Notes: generated by a model not told the origin, from the sequence alone. Shown: positions 1-10,059, counted from the stretch's first letter. The stretch: 64,000 nt of DNA from Bdellovibrionia bacterium (GCA_030424715.1 JAUHWH010000008.1:1-64000), one strand, 5' to 3'. Numbers and translations: made by a program.

Positions 1-907
1 TGGCTTCTAAAGGGACATAACCGAAAGACTCATGCCGCGAGGGTTGTAAAATCACATCACTTTGTGCCATCGCTCCGTAAACATCTTTGGTTTTTTCAAA
101 AATTTTCAAACGATGAGAAACACCAAGGGCCTCCGCCAAGGTAAGAAGGTTTTGTTTTTCCTCTCCTTCTCCATAAATATGATATTCGCAAGAAACACCG
201 TCACGCTCTAATACCTCTAGAGCTTTTATGACCAGGTCGTGTCCTTTGATAAACCTTAAGGCTCCGAAAGATGCAAGCACCCACGGCCGCTCTGATCGGT
301 GAGTCATCAAGGGCTGTTGCTTAGGAATATCCACACCATTGCGATTGAGAATCACCTTCCCCGGTCTTTTCGTCACTTTTTTCTTGAACTGTTTGAGGGT
401 GTAAGTTGATTCGACCACGATAAGATCGGAGAGAGGATAAAGGGCCTTTTCGACGACTGTGTACAGGAGGCCCTTTAGCTTCCCGAACATATCATGCAAG
501 CTACCTCCATGGGGCGTGTATACAGTTTTAGCCCCCAAAAGGCGACCCACGACCCGAGCGTAAAGCCCACCTTTTGCTCCGTGTCCATGAAAAATAGCCA
601 CATTCTTTTGTTTGAACGTTTTATAGATTCTAAACAAATTTTTGAGATCTCGAAACTCGGGCCGATCATTGATTTTTAGAGACACAATTCGAGGACTCTT
701 ACCGTGAAGGTCCGCAAGCAGTTGCAAGAACCCCTGATCAACATCTTCAGGAGCTGTGGATGTGACCCAGTACCAATCGAAATCATCCGAGTCCTCGAGT
801 CCATGGACAATAGCGGCAATATGTTTTCGAATACCACCAAGGGGGGCTCGTACAATTTGCACAACGGTTTTTTTCTTATTGGCCCGAAGACTAATAGGCT
901 TTGTCAT
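1..907 (-). CDS. GT4-family glycosyltransferase, partial (3' end beyond left edge)
   Basis: The reading frame opens with ATG at 907 and runs off the left edge, giving at least 302 residues. The N-terminal half has VVQIVRAPLGGIRKH and later YTPHGGS, typical of the acceptor-binding half of GT-B enzymes. The second half has ILNRNGVD and, at about residue 292, HESFGYVPLEA, the E-x7-E nucleotide-sugar motif of GT4. The start overlaps the 3' end of the upstream sugar-phosphate transferase by 17 bases, so the two are translationally coupled. It probably adds an early sugar to the lipid-linked repeat unit on the cytoplasmic face. Donor and acceptor cannot be read from the sequence. The stop codon is outside the window. 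Confidence 0.85.
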   Translation of the reverse strand, partial: MTKPISLRANKKKTVVQIVRAPLGGIRKHIAAIVHGLEDSDDFDWYWVTSTAPEDVDQGFLQLLADLHGKSPRIVSLKINDRPEFRDLKNLFRIYKTFKQKNVAIFHGHGAKGGLYARVVGRLLGAKTVYTPHGGSLHDMFGKLKGLLYTVVEKALYPLSDLIVVESTYTLKQFKKKVTKRPGKVILNRNGVDIPKQQPLMTHRSERPWVLASFGALRFIKGHDLVIKALEVLERDGVSCEYHIYGEGEEKQNLLTLAEALGVSHRLKIFEKTKDVYGAMAQSDVILQPSRHESFGYVPLEA

Positions 908-2303
908 TTACAAAACCACGGAAGAGCGTCAAAAAAATAATTTTGATGTCAAACCACAGAGACCAATTTCGAATGTAGTAAAGGTCGTGGTCCACTCTTT
1001 TTTGCATCTTATCCATGGTGTCTGTCTCTCCGCGCCAGCCATTCACTTGAGCCCACCCCGTCATGCCAGGCTTCACTCGGTGGCGCTGCATGTAGCAATC
1101 AATTTCGCCCTTACAAATATCATTGAGCATTACGGGATGAGGCCTTGGACCCACGATCGACATCCGGCCCTGTAGGACATTGTACAACTGGGGCAGCTCA
1201 TCGAGACTGGTCTTACGTAAAAAAGCGCCCACACGGGTCACGCGCGCGTCATTTTTGGTGGCCTGCTTGAATTCGCTGGCAGGCGCATGGGCCATGGTTC
1301 GAAATTTGTAAACTCGAATGGGCAAGCCATCCCAACCGTCACGCACCTGCTTAAAAAGTGCCGGACCTTTCGACTCTAAGCGAATGGCAACGGTGATTAA
1401 AAGCATCAAAGGAGAGAAAATTAACAAAAACACAAAAGCCAACAGTCGATCTTCCACCGCTTTGATCAGGCAGTTGAGGCCGTCGGCCATTGGAGAGTGA
1501 TTGAGCTCAACCCCTGTGACTCCTGCGATCTCAGTGATTCCATGGTTCAAGAAGAACTTAAAACCATTGAGGTCAGGAATGTATCGTAAAGCAATGGCAA
1601 AATTACGAAGCTCAAAAAGAAGCTCTTGCAAGCGCTTCTCTTCGCGGAGAGGTAAGGCAAACCAAACCTCATGGATATTGTGTTCGACAATGTATTCGCC
1701 GAGGTTCGTTTTGCTTCCCACGAGAACCGGAATTCCCTCAACCAATTTACGATCGAGCTCAACCTTGTCATCGAAAAAGGCCACAATGTCATAGCCGGTC
1801 CAATCGGCATCGTTGATTCGTTTGGCGACGAAACGACCCAAGTCACCGGCACCATAGATCACCACCTTTTTTTGGTTCCAGCCTCTTTTTCGCATAGCAC
1901 GTAAAAAGAGCATCATGACTCGTCGAAAGACGATCAAAGAGACCAAGGTCAGTAGGACCCAAACTCCAAACCAGATTCGGGAGTATATGATAGTGGTCTT
2001 CAGTAAGACAGAGAGGATCAAAAGAACTCCGGGAACCATGGACCAAGAAAAAAACAGGACTTTGACTTGGGAGAGAAAACTCTTGCCGCGCCAGGAGAGG
2101 TAGCAACCGGTCCAACTCAATATCAGAGGGGTAATTAGCACCGCCAAAATCAAGGCGTTCTGATAATTAATGTCCAAATTAAAATGTCCAAAATACAAGA
2201 AATGAGAGACCAAAAAACAAAGGCCCACGAGGACCACATCGGCAAGCTGCACCACAAGGGTGAGGAGACTAGAATGACTGGAGCGGACCTCTTGATTAAT
2301 CAC
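891..2303 (-). CDS. Undecaprenyl-phosphate sugar phosphotransferase (polyprenyl glycosylphosphotransferase, WcaJ/PssY type)
   Basis: At 470 residues this has the full-length three-part layout of the family: an N-terminal block of hydrophobic membrane segments (about residues 15-130), a Rossmann-like domain starting at [13 protein letters not shown] (about 150), and a C-terminal bacterial sugar transferase domain (about 280-470). The last begins with a long hydrophobic hairpin and carries [14 protein letters not shown] and SIVGPRPH. Such enzymes start repeat-unit synthesis by moving a hexose-1-phosphate from a nucleotide sugar to undecaprenyl phosphate in the inner membrane. Glucose or galactose is the usual substrate, but specificity is not readable here. 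It is the first gene of a minus-strand operon with the GT4 at the left edge. Confidence 0.9.
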   Translation of the reverse strand: MINQEVRSSHSSLLTLVVQLADVVLVGLCFLVSHFLYFGHFNLDINYQNALILAVLITPLILSWTGCYLSWRGKSFLSQVKVLFFSWSMVPGVLLILSVLLKTTIIYSRIWFGVWVLLTLVSLIVFRRVMMLFLRAMRKRGWNQKKVVIYGAGDLGRFVAKRINDADWTGYDIVAFFDDKVELDRKLVEGIPVLVGSKTNLGEYIVEHNIHEVWFALPLREEKRLQELLFELRNFAIALRYIPDLNGFKFFLNHGITEIAGVTGVELNHSPMADGLNCLIKAVEDRLLAFVFLLIFSPLMLLITVAIRLESKGPALFKQVRDGWDGLPIRVYKFRTMAHAPASEFKQATKNDARVTRVGAFLRKTSLDELPQLYNVLQGRMSIVGPRPHPVMLNDICKGEIDCYMQRHRVKPGMTGWAQVNGWRGETDTMDKMQKRVDHDLYYIRNWSLWFDIKIIFLTLFRGFVNDKAY

Positions 2304-2408
2304 TGGCGGTACCTAAATGTCTGTAAACCATTAAAAGCACTTATGATAGGCGAACCAAGGGCAGAAATCAAGTCTTGAACCTCTTTTGGAGGCCAGGTAT
2401 AAGGTCTC
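2304..2408. promoter_or_regulatory. Divergent promoter region between the sugar transferase and rfbH
   Basis: These 105 bases separate two divergently transcribed polysaccharide operons and must hold promoters for both. I could not assign convincing -35/-10 pairs by eye. No other gene fits in this gap. Confidence 0.4.
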
Positions 2409-3710
2409 ATGCAAAATAACCCGCGTTCAAAAGTCACTGATGCTGCCATTGAGTATTTTCGCTCTCTCCCCCCGAAAACCATCCGTCCAGGGCTCGATTA
2501 TATCCCCCCATCGGGGAAAGTCCTCACTGAAGATGACCTAACCAATTTGATTGAAGCCAGCCTAGACATGTGGCTGACCGCCGGCCGCTTTGCCACCCAG
2601 TTTGAGTCTCAGTTTGCTGCCTTTATGGAGCAAAAATTCTGTCTCGCCGTGAACTCAGGATCCTCCGCTAACCTGATCGCCTTTAGCGCTCTGACCTCGC
2701 CCACTTTGAAAGAGCGGCAAATCACCCCTGGGTCAGAAGTGATCACGGTGGCCGCTGGGTTTCCGACAACAGTGAACCCTATTTTACAAAATCATTGTGT
2801 CCCCGTTTTCCTTGATGTCACTTTGGGAACCTACCAAATCGACGTCTCTCAACTGGAAGAAGCTCGGTCTGATAAAACCAAAGCGGTGATGGTTGCCCAC
2901 ACTTTAGGGAACACCTTTGACCTCGCCGCCGTTCGAGAGTTTTGCGACAAGTACGATCTTTGGCTGGTTGAAGATTGCTGCGATGCTGTCGGCGCTCGCT
3001 ACGACGGCAAAATGGTGGGAACCTATGGTGACTTTGCAACCACTAGTTTCTACCCCGCCCACCACATCACCATGGGCGAAGGCGGAGCTGTATTGACCAG
3101 CAACAAGCAGCTGAAAAAAATCGCTGAGTCGTTTCGAGACTGGGGCCGCGACTGTTGGTGCGAAGCCGGTAAAGACAACACTTGCGGAGCCCGCTTCAAA
3201 TGGAAACTGGGCGATCTTCCCGAGGGTTATGATCACAAATACATATACTCTCACGTGGGCTACAATTTAAAAATCAGTGATATGCAGGCCGCCATTGGAT
3301 TAACGCAGTTGAAAAAGGCCAATGACTTTATTGCCACCCGCAACGAGAACTTCGATATTTTAAAAACGGCTCTTAAAGGAACCGAAGAACACCTGATCCT
3401 GCCAGAGGCAACACCGCGGTCGGAGCCCAGCTGGTTTGGCTTCCCCATTTCGTTGCGCAACGATCAACCTAGCAAACGTAAAGAAGTTGCTGAATATTTG
3501 GAGAACCACAAGGTCGGCACCCGCAATCTGTTTGCCGGCAACCTCATACGACAGCCGGCTTATTCGGATATCCCAAAGCGGGTTATCGGAGACCTGCAAA
3601 ACACAGATTTTATTATGAACAACACATTTTGGGTCGGACTTTACCCGGCGCTCAACCGTGAGCATCTTGAATACACTGCGGAGCAGATTAAATCCGCTTT
3701 GAAAGGATAA
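2409..3710 (+). CDS. rfbH: CDP-4-keto-6-deoxyglucose 3-dehydrase (E1), RfbH
   Basis: This 433-residue PLP/PMP enzyme of the DegT fold removes the 3-hydroxyl of CDP-4-keto-6-deoxyglucose on the way to 3,6-dideoxyhexoses. Family E1 enzymes have histidine in place of the PLP-anchoring lysine, and here the segment is [13 protein letters not shown] with His218/His219. They also bind a [2Fe-2S] cluster through C-x57-C-x-C-x7-C. Cys191, Cys249, Cys251 and Cys259 fit that spacing exactly, so the protein looks catalytically intact. It heads the plus-strand operon, with rfbF starting 4 bases after its stop. Family members need a separate NAD(P)H-dependent E3 reductase, which is not in this window. Confidence 0.95.
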   Translation: MQNNPRSKVTDAAIEYFRSLPPKTIRPGLDYIPPSGKVLTEDDLTNLIEASLDMWLTAGRFATQFESQFAAFMEQKFCLAVNSGSSANLIAFSALTSPTLKERQITPGSEVITVAAGFPTTVNPILQNHCVPVFLDVTLGTYQIDVSQLEEARSDKTKAVMVAHTLGNTFDLAAVREFCDKYDLWLVEDCCDAVGARYDGKMVGTYGDFATTSFYPAHHITMGEGGAVLTSNKQLKKIAESFRDWGRDCWCEAGKDNTCGARFKWKLGDLPEGYDHKYIYSHVGYNLKISDMQAAIGLTQLKKANDFIATRNENFDILKTALKGTEEHLILPEATPRSEPSWFGFPISLRNDQPSKRKEVAEYLENHKVGTRNLFAGNLIRQPAYSDIPKRVIGDLQNTDFIMNNTFWVGLYPALNREHLEYTAEQIKSALKG

Positions 3711-3714
3711 TTCT

Positions 3715-4482
3715 ATGAAGGTGGCAATTCTAGCCGGGGGCTACGGGACCCGACTGAGTGAAGAAACGGAAATAAAACCGAAACCCATGGTCGAAGTCGG
3801 TGGCAAGCCTCTACTGTGGCACATTATGAAACACTACTCTTTTTACGGTCACAACGAGTTTGTCATTCTCTTGGGTTACAAGGGATACGTGATCAAAGAG
3901 TACTTTGCGAACTACTGGCTACACCAGAGCGATGTCACCGTCGACACGGCGAAAAATGAACTGCAGGTCCATAATAACTCCAGCGAAGACTGGAAGATCA
4001 CTCTGGTCGACACCGGGCTCAATAGCATGACAGGTGCTCGCGTTAAAAAAGCAAAAAAGTACCTTGGCGATGAAACCTTTATGCTGACCTATGGGGACGG
4101 TCTGAGTGATGTGGACATCAATCAGCTGATCAGCTTTCATCAAGAGAAAAAGTCGACAATGACCTTAACCGCAATCCAGCCTGAAGGACGCTTTGGATCA
4201 CTGGCCATCGAAGAGGGGCGAGTGACCAATTTTCTAGAAAAACCAAAGGGTGATGGTTCTTGGATCAACGGTGGTTTTTTTGTCTGCGAACCGGAAGTCT
4301 TTAACTACCTTGATGACGGTGATTCTGTGGTGCTCGAGAAGAAACCTCTCGAAGGATTGGCTAGCGACGGCAAGCTGTTTTCTTATAAGCACGAAGGCTT
4401 TTGGAAGTGCATGGACACCTTGCGAGACAAAACACAACTCTGTGATATGTGGGATAACAACCAGGTGAAGTGGAAGATCTAG
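3715..4482 (+). CDS. rfbF: Glucose-1-phosphate cytidylyltransferase
   Basis: At 255 residues it matches the family length. The N-terminus has the nucleotidyltransferase signature LAGGYGTRLSEET followed by KPKPMVEVGGKPLLWH, and TYGDGLSDVD (about residue 125) fits the metal-binding region. The enzyme makes CDP-glucose from CTP and glucose-1-phosphate, the first committed step of the CDP-3,6-dideoxyhexose pathway. It lies 4 bases after rfbH and directly before rfbG, whose ribosome-binding site overlaps the rfbF stop. The order rfbH-rfbF-rfbG differs from the Salmonella/Yersinia order, where rfbF and rfbG precede rfbH. Confidence 0.95.
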   Translation: MKVAILAGGYGTRLSEETEIKPKPMVEVGGKPLLWHIMKHYSFYGHNEFVILLGYKGYVIKEYFANYWLHQSDVTVDTAKNELQVHNNSSEDWKITLVDTGLNSMTGARVKKAKKYLGDETFMLTYGDGLSDVDINQLISFHQEKKSTMTLTAIQPEGRFGSLAIEEGRVTNFLEKPKGDGSWINGGFFVCEPEVFNYLDDGDSVVLEKKPLEGLASDGKLFSYKHEGFWKCMDTLRDKTQLCDMWDNNQVKWKI

Positions 4483-4490
4483 GAGCCGAC

Positions 4491-5558
4491 TTGAATTTAC
4501 AAAAAGTCTTTAAAAACAAAACCGTTTTACTCACTGGCCACACTGGATTCAAAGGTTCATGGCTGGCCACTTGGCTGCAAAAAATGGAAGCCAAAGTGGT
4601 GGGATATTCTTTGCCCCCCAGTAGCAAGCCCTCACACATCGATGAACTCAATCTCGATATCGTCAATGTTGAAGGCGACGTTCGAGATCTTGAAAAGTTA
4701 AAAAAAACATTTTCAGAGCATCAGCCAGAGATCGTTCTTCACTTGGCGGCCCAGTCTCTTGTTCGCCCGTCTTACCATAATCCTATTGAGACCTACGACA
4801 CCAATGTGATGGGAACTCTCAAAGTCTTAGAAGCCGCCAGGCACTGCTCCAGTGTTCGAGCCATCGTCAATGTCACCAGTGATAAGTGTTACGAAAACAA
4901 AGAGTGGCCCTGGGGATACCGAGAAACCGACCCTATGGGAGGCTTTGACCCCTACAGTTCGTCGAAAGGCTGTTCTGAAATCCTCACAGCCAGTTTTCGA
5001 AACTCTTATCTCCCTACCACCGAGTATGGTGACAAACACCAAGTTCTCTTGGCCAGTGCCCGCGCCGGTAATGTTATTGGCGGGGGCGATTGGGCCGACA
5101 ATCGCCTAATACCCGATGCCATGCGAGCCCTTGCCAAAGGCGAGGCTCTCACCATTCGCTCGCCTCGGGCCATTCGCCCCTGGCAGCACGTCTTGGAACC
5201 TTTACGGGGCTATCTGTATCTTGCAGCCAAGCTCGTTGAAGGAGACACTTCGTTTGCTCAAGGATGGAACTTTGGCCCCTTTGACGAAAACTGCCTCTCG
5301 GTCGAACAGGTTTTGACTAAGATGAAGCAACATTGGGCTGACTTCTCCTATAACACCGAAGACAACCCTTTTCATGAAGCCACATTTTTAAAGCTGGACT
5401 CGTCAAAAGCAAAACAATACTTGGGCTTCAGCCCCAAGCTCAGCATTGACGACACCCTCAGACTGACTTCCCACTGGTACCGAGAGTTCTACGACACCGG
5501 CAAGCTACTCACCCACTCGCAGATCGACTGGTACTTGGATATCTGCAAAAATCAGTAA
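4491..5558 (+). CDS. rfbG: CDP-glucose 4,6-dehydratase
   Basis: This short-chain dehydrogenase-fold enzyme uses bound NAD to convert CDP-glucose to CDP-4-keto-6-deoxyglucose. The NAD-binding loop is LLTGHTGFKGSWL near the N-terminus, the catalytic Y-x3-K is YSSSKGC (about residue 160), and RAGNVIGGGDWADNRLIPD is typical of RfbG. I place the start at TTG 4491, because AGGAG at 4481-4485 lies five bases upstream and overlaps the rfbF stop. A GTG at 4470 would add seven residues but has no ribosome-binding site. About 355 residues, normal for the family. With rfbF and rfbH it forms a complete route to CDP-4-keto-3,6-dideoxyglucose. Confidence 0.93.
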   Translation: MNLQKVFKNKTVLLTGHTGFKGSWLATWLQKMEAKVVGYSLPPSSKPSHIDELNLDIVNVEGDVRDLEKLKKTFSEHQPEIVLHLAAQSLVRPSYHNPIETYDTNVMGTLKVLEAARHCSSVRAIVNVTSDKCYENKEWPWGYRETDPMGGFDPYSSSKGCSEILTASFRNSYLPTTEYGDKHQVLLASARAGNVIGGGDWADNRLIPDAMRALAKGEALTIRSPRAIRPWQHVLEPLRGYLYLAAKLVEGDTSFAQGWNFGPFDENCLSVEQVLTKMKQHWADFSYNTEDNPFHEATFLKLDSSKAKQYLGFSPKLSIDDTLRLTSHWYREFYDTGKLLTHSQIDWYLDICKNQ

Positions 5559-5602
5559 AATCCTCTAATCTCGCCGGAGCTTGAGCGGCCCAAAGGAATA
5601 CA

Positions 5603-6595
5603 ATGAAAATTCTAGTCGTCGACCTCGAATTTGATTATGGGAAAAAAAGTCGTGGTGTCAACACGATCCGGGAGTATGGTTACCAGGCCGCACTCACGCA
5701 ACTGGGTCACTCCGTGGAAAACTTTTTCTACGACACTCACTTGAACAACCTTACCCTTTTGCAAGAAGAACTGCTGAACGCCGCACGAACAACCCAACCG
5801 GACCTTATATTTTTTGTTCTTTTTCAAAATCAATTTCAAACCCAAACCCTGGACTTATTAAAAGCCGAGTTCAAAACCATGAACTGGTTTGGTGACGACT
5901 CTTGGAGGTTCGAGGATTTCACTCGACACTACGCTCAGCACTTTTCGTACTGTATCACCACCGATAAATTTTCACTCGCTAAATACAAAAAACTGGGTGT
6001 AAAAAACGTCTTCCTCAGTCAGTGGGCCGCCATCGAGCAAGCCACACCCTCGACCACAGAGCCGGGCTACCAATACGATGTTAGCTTTGTTGGAGCCTAC
6101 AATCCCTACCGAGGCTGGTTCATCGATCAGTTGCAGAAAAGAGGCGTTGCGACCCATTGCTTTGGCCACGGGTGGCCCAATGGGCCTGTTAGCAATGATG
6201 AGATGATGAGTGTTTTCCGGCAATCCAAAATCAATCTCAATCTCTCCAATAGTGTTAATATGGATGTGCGCTACCTTTTCTCTTCAATCAAAAGTATGGC
6301 TCACTGCCTGCGCTCAAAAAAGGTAGCCAGCCAAATTAAAGCCCGTAACTTTGAAATCCCCTATCACGGTGGCTTTCAATTGACCGACTATACACCTTCT
6401 CTAGAAGACTATTTTGAAATCGGTGCAGAACTCGCCTGCTACAATACGGTGGAAGACGCTCTGACCCAGATCCAGTTCTACCTGAACAACGACAGTTTGC
6501 GAGAGGAGGTCCGAGAAAGAGGAACCTTAAAAGCAAAACACCACCATGGGTACAGCCACCGCTTTCGAGAAATCTTTAAAGGCTTCAGCTTATGA
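5603..6595 (+). CDS. CgeB-like glycosyltransferase family protein
   Basis: This 330-residue protein looks like a GT-B enzyme of the CgeB/Glyco_trans_1_2 type. The N-terminus MKILVVDLEF begins a Rossmann-like fold. DVSFVGAYNPYRGWFIDQL (about residue 157) is the typical start of the second domain, and NLSNSVNMDVRYL and RNFEIPYHGGF further on match the donor-binding part of such proteins, which usually have R-x-FE and G. It probably transfers one sugar of the surface polysaccharide repeat in the cytoplasm. It overlaps the next gene by four bases (ATGA), so the two are likely coupled. Donor unknown. Confidence 0.75.
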   Translation: MKILVVDLEFDYGKKSRGVNTIREYGYQAALTQLGHSVENFFYDTHLNNLTLLQEELLNAARTTQPDLIFFVLFQNQFQTQTLDLLKAEFKTMNWFGDDSWRFEDFTRHYAQHFSYCITTDKFSLAKYKKLGVKNVFLSQWAAIEQATPSTTEPGYQYDVSFVGAYNPYRGWFIDQLQKRGVATHCFGHGWPNGPVSNDEMMSVFRQSKINLNLSNSVNMDVRYLFSSIKSMAHCLRSKKVASQIKARNFEIPYHGGFQLTDYTPSLEDYFEIGAELACYNTVEDALTQIQFYLNNDSLREEVRERGTLKAKHHHGYSHRFREIFKGFSL

Positions 6596-7599
6596 GAAAA
6601 GCCGCATTTGTCACCCAGCCTTTTTATTACAATAATAAGGTTTTCGACTTGAGTGACCCGACCGTCAATAGAGACAACTGTCTATACAGCTTCTACCTCC
6701 TTAGAAAGACCTTAGCCGAAAACAATATAGACCTTTCCACGTCGGATATTAATAGCATTGAGGATAGTGAGTTTGTTATTTACAACGAGGTTCCCGAGAG
6801 ATTTCCGGCGAACCATAAGCCTAGCAAGTCCTACGCTCTCCTCTTTGAGACCGACCTCATCCGCCCCATCAACTGGAAGGCGGACCACCATCAACAGTTC
6901 CATAAAATTTTTACCTGGAACGACAGTATTTTAGACCAAAAAACATATATTAAAATGAACTTCTCTCACCTGTTCCCCGAGAAGATTGAGAGGGTCCCCT
7001 TCAAAGAGCGCCTTTTGTGTACACTCATCGCCGGCAATAAAAGTGTTCGACATCCTCTCGAACTCTATTCAGAGAGACTTCGCACCATTCGCTGGTTCGA
7101 AGCTCATCACCCAGACGAGTTTCAGTACTACGGCATGGGCTGGGACTTACGCAACCTAGGCCACCCTTTCCTCAATAAAGTCGCGAAGAAGTTAAAAATG
7201 GCCTCTTGGTTACCGGCGCGCCCGTCACCTTGCTACGCCGGGACTGTCGATAGCAAAATAGAGACTTTGAAAAACTATAAGTTTTCGATTTGTTACGAGA
7301 ACGCCCAACAAATACCGGGGTATATCACCGAAAAGATCTTTGATTCATTTTTCGCTGGCTGTATTCCGGTCTACTGGGGAGCCCCTAATATTGAAGATCA
7401 TATCCCAAAAGAGTGCTTTGTTGACCGAAGAGACTACTCCAGTCACGCTGACCTTTATCACGATTTGTCAAATATGACTGAGGCGGAGTTCAACCACCGC
7501 CTGGATGCCATCGAAGACTATTTGAATGGCCCCCAAGCTACCCCCTTCACTTCTATGGAATTTTCAAATACAATATTGAGACATGTCAAAAACAGATAG
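6592..7599 (+). CDS. GT10 family (alpha-1,3/1,4-fucosyltransferase-like) glycosyltransferase
   Basis: This 335-residue protein carries the hallmark GT10 donor-binding segment: FSICYENAQQIPGYITEKI, then a phenylalanine- and glycine-rich stretch, IPVYWGAPNI and CFVDRRDY (about residues 225-282). Bacterial members such as those of Helicobacter transfer L-fucose from GDP-fucose to GlcNAc. An N-terminal acceptor domain precedes it. Fucose is the known donor of the family, but related deoxysugars are possible given the dideoxyhexose genes upstream. No gmd/fcl genes for GDP-fucose are in the window, though manC, which makes the GDP-mannose precursor, is 4 kb away. It overlaps the neighbours on both sides (4 and 17 bases). 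Confidence 0.85.
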   Translation: MRKAAFVTQPFYYNNKVFDLSDPTVNRDNCLYSFYLLRKTLAENNIDLSTSDINSIEDSEFVIYNEVPERFPANHKPSKSYALLFETDLIRPINWKADHHQQFHKIFTWNDSILDQKTYIKMNFSHLFPEKIERVPFKERLLCTLIAGNKSVRHPLELYSERLRTIRWFEAHHPDEFQYYGMGWDLRNLGHPFLNKVAKKLKMASWLPARPSPCYAGTVDSKIETLKNYKFSICYENAQQIPGYITEKIFDSFFAGCIPVYWGAPNIEDHIPKECFVDRRDYSSHADLYHDLSNMTEAEFNHRLDAIEDYLNGPQATPFTSMEFSNTILRHVKNR

Positions 7600-9016
7600 A
7601 GACCTCCTCATCTTGACCCTGGGTCGGGGTCTACAAGTCATTGGACTTTTTTTAAACTACAAGCTGTTAGCCTATTTTTTGAAGCCTTCGGAAGTGGGTT
7701 TCTACTTTTTACTGCTCGCCATCGTTTCTTACTTTGGCTTGGTGTTGATCAACCCAGTCGGCACCTACCTCAACCGTGAGCTCCATGGTTGGTCAGAAAA
7801 ATACGTTCTTTTGCCTTTTCTGCTACTGTTTTTTATTTTCAATTTTTTGGCCCACCTTTTGGTGCTCCCGGTGTGTTTTGTTCTTTCGACCTGGATTGAC
7901 TTCTCTCCTTTCTCGCCCTTTCATATTGCTCTGTTTGTCGGCTTTTACTCTTTTGCCGCCAGTCTCGGCAACACCTTCGTTCCAGCACTCAATATCTTAA
8001 ACCACAGAGTCTCTTTTGTGGTGCTCACTGTGTGTATTCATTTTGTGGGGCTCGCTCTCTCTGTGGGGCTGGTCTTACTTTACAGGCCGTCGGCGATCAT
8101 GTGGCTCGCTGGCCTTGGCGCCGCCTACCTTTTCTTTGGCTGTGTGGCCATGGCGATGCTCGGTGATGAAGACCGCAGGGCGAGGCGAGCCCAAAGCACA
8201 CCTCCTCGGTCGGCCCTAGACAGCTTTCACTTTAAAGAGATTTTGAGCTTCGCGGCCCCCATCGCCCTCACTAACAGCTGTTTATGGCTGATCACCCAAT
8301 CTTATCGCCCTATGACCGAGTACTTCACGACAATGGAGTTTCTGGGCTATGCTGGGTTTGGCTTAGGACTGGCGTCCACTTTGTCTGTTACTTTTGAATA
8401 CCTTCTGCAACAATTCTACTTTCCGGACTTCTATAAAAATATCAACTCGGAAGACAAGTCCCAAAGAGAAACGGCCTGGAACACCTACGCCAACCCAGCT
8501 CTTTCGATCTACTTTTCGTTAGCGATTTTTGTATCTCTGATGTCGCCTTTCATCATTCGCTTTATCTCATCCCCCGAGTATAAAGCGGCCGCCTATTTTC
8601 TTGCGATCGGCATTTGGGCAGAAACTCTTCGTGCCACCAACAACGTTTTGAACCTGATTAGCCAAAGTGAACGCAACACCAAGCGCACCATCTGGCCGTA
8701 CTTCCTGGGAGGCATCACAACCAGTGGCGCTCTCTTTCTCACCGGTAAATTTGATATTTTCGAGACCGCCCTGCCCTTTGCACTCTGCTTTGGAAACATG
8801 GTGGTGGCCGTCACCCTTGTGAGGAGATTTCGGCACGACTTTTTTATTGATTTGAGCGTTGGCAAAATTTTAGCCCGAGCCCTGCCCGTTTCGGCAACAC
8901 TTTTCGTGGTGCCACTTTACCCCCTTAGCGAAAGCCTTTGGACATCTTTTGGTGCCCTAGCTGTTTTTGGAAGCTTTTTTCTCTTCACTCAATACCGGAG
9001 TTTGAAAACCCAATGA
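7583..9016 (+). CDS. Wzx-type polysaccharide flippase
   Basis: This 477-residue, strongly hydrophobic protein has about a dozen predicted membrane segments spread over its length, with short polar loops and a basic loop near residue 205 (DEDRRARRAQS). Size, layout and context fit the polysaccharide-exporter branch of the MOP superfamily (Wzx/RfbX), which turns undecaprenyl-linked repeat units across the inner membrane. ATG 7583 lies inside the GT10 gene, a 17-base overlap. The stop overlaps the ATG of the following GT2 gene (ATGA). No Wzy polymerase or chain-length regulator is recognisable in this window. Confidence 0.82.
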   Translation: MSKTDRDLLILTLGRGLQVIGLFLNYKLLAYFLKPSEVGFYFLLLAIVSYFGLVLINPVGTYLNRELHGWSEKYVLLPFLLLFFIFNFLAHLLVLPVCFVLSTWIDFSPFSPFHIALFVGFYSFAASLGNTFVPALNILNHRVSFVVLTVCIHFVGLALSVGLVLLYRPSAIMWLAGLGAAYLFFGCVAMAMLGDEDRRARRAQSTPPRSALDSFHFKEILSFAAPIALTNSCLWLITQSYRPMTEYFTTMEFLGYAGFGLGLASTLSVTFEYLLQQFYFPDFYKNINSEDKSQRETAWNTYANPALSIYFSLAIFVSLMSPFIIRFISSPEYKAAAYFLAIGIWAETLRATNNVLNLISQSERNTKRTIWPYFLGGITTSGALFLTGKFDIFETALPFALCFGNMVVAVTLVRRFRHDFFIDLSVGKILARALPVSATLFVVPLYPLSESLWTSFGALAVFGSFFLFTQYRSLKTQ

Positions 9017-10029
9017 ATCACCCCAAAGTCACCCTCTGCATCCCCACCTACAACGCGATTCCTTATGTTTCTGAAACCATCGAATCACTGACGAGGCAGA
9101 CCTATGACAATATTCAAATAAAGGTCTTCGATAATAGCTCAACGGACGACACCTTGAAGGTTCTGAAAAAGGCAAAAGAGCGGGAACTTATCAGTGAAGT
9201 CCACGGTAGCAACACCAATATTGGGGGTGAAGCCAACTTCACCCGCTGCATCGCTGGCGCCGAGGGCGATTACACCGGCTTGTTCCATGCCGATGATGTC
9301 TATGCCCCTGAAATTGTAGAACGTGCGGTTCGGGAGATGCAACAAAGGCCCGATGCCGTCGCGGTCGCCTGCCATGCAAAAAAGATCGACTCTAACGGAC
9401 AAGTCATAGGAGAGCGGTTTATCCCCCCTGAATTGCGAAAGAACACCTGGACCAGCCTCAACTGCCTGGAACTCTTAAAACTCTGCTTGAAGTATGGAAA
9501 TTTTATTACTTGCCCCTCGGTGATCGCACGCTCTGCTGTATACAAAGAGCACATTCAACAATGGGACGGGCAAAGTTACAAATCCTCGGCTGACTTGGAT
9601 GTCTGGCTGCGCATGAGCGAGCTCGGCCCGCTGCTTTTCTCGAGCAGGCCCTCTCTGTTTTATCGCGTTTCTAATGCTAGCTACAGTGTTCACCTCTTTC
9701 GACGTCGCACCCACCGGCACGATCTGTTCCTAGTTCTAGATAAATACATCGAAAAATATCGCAATCATCTTTCTAGCGAGGATCTAAAATTTTACCAGTT
9801 CCTCAACTTTAAAGATGGGGCACTCAGAAGTTTTAATATTATCAAGAACCGCTCCGGAGAAGCCTATCCGCAGCACTCCTATAAGTTTCGTCATATTCTT
9901 TGGTGTGGATTGCAATCGAAGTTCCATTTTAAATTTTTGATACTCGGACTGGCTATAAACATTGTACGATTTCTCTTGCCACAAGGGTTGCGCAAATACT
10001 TCAACTTAAGGAAAACAACGGGGTCTTAG
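9013..10029 (+). CDS. GT2 family glycosyltransferase
   Basis: The protein begins VTLCIPTYN at the N-terminus, the usual first strand of GT-A family 2 enzymes. VFDNSSTDDT follows at about residue 40 and the metal-binding LFHADDVYAP at about 90. The central region has SADLDVWLRMSELG, close to the acceptor-site ED(Y)-type motif of this family. I use ATG 9013, which overlaps the flippase stop as ATGA; a longer frame exists upstream but would run back into the flippase gene. About 338 residues. It is the last gene of the rfbH operon and converges on a minus-strand GT4 30 bases away. Sugar unknown. Confidence 0.88.
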   Translation: MNHPKVTLCIPTYNAIPYVSETIESLTRQTYDNIQIKVFDNSSTDDTLKVLKKAKERELISEVHGSNTNIGGEANFTRCIAGAEGDYTGLFHADDVYAPEIVERAVREMQQRPDAVAVACHAKKIDSNGQVIGERFIPPELRKNTWTSLNCLELLKLCLKYGNFITCPSVIARSAVYKEHIQQWDGQSYKSSADLDVWLRMSELGPLLFSSRPSLFYRVSNASYSVHLFRRRTHRHDLFLVLDKYIEKYRNHLSSEDLKFYQFLNFKDGALRSFNIIKNRSGEAYPQHSYKFRHILWCGLQSKFHFKFLILGLAINIVRFLLPQGLRKYFNLRKTTGS

Positions 10030-10059
10030 AACAAAACTGGCAGAATGACCAGCTCTCGC

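Noticed and set aside
756-1175. A 139-residue plus-strand frame in the sugar transferase region
   Set aside because: It is the antisense of two genes with clear motifs.
4470-4490. GTG 4470 as rfbG start
   Set aside because: It has no ribosome-binding site; AGGAG at 4481-4485 fits TTG 4491.
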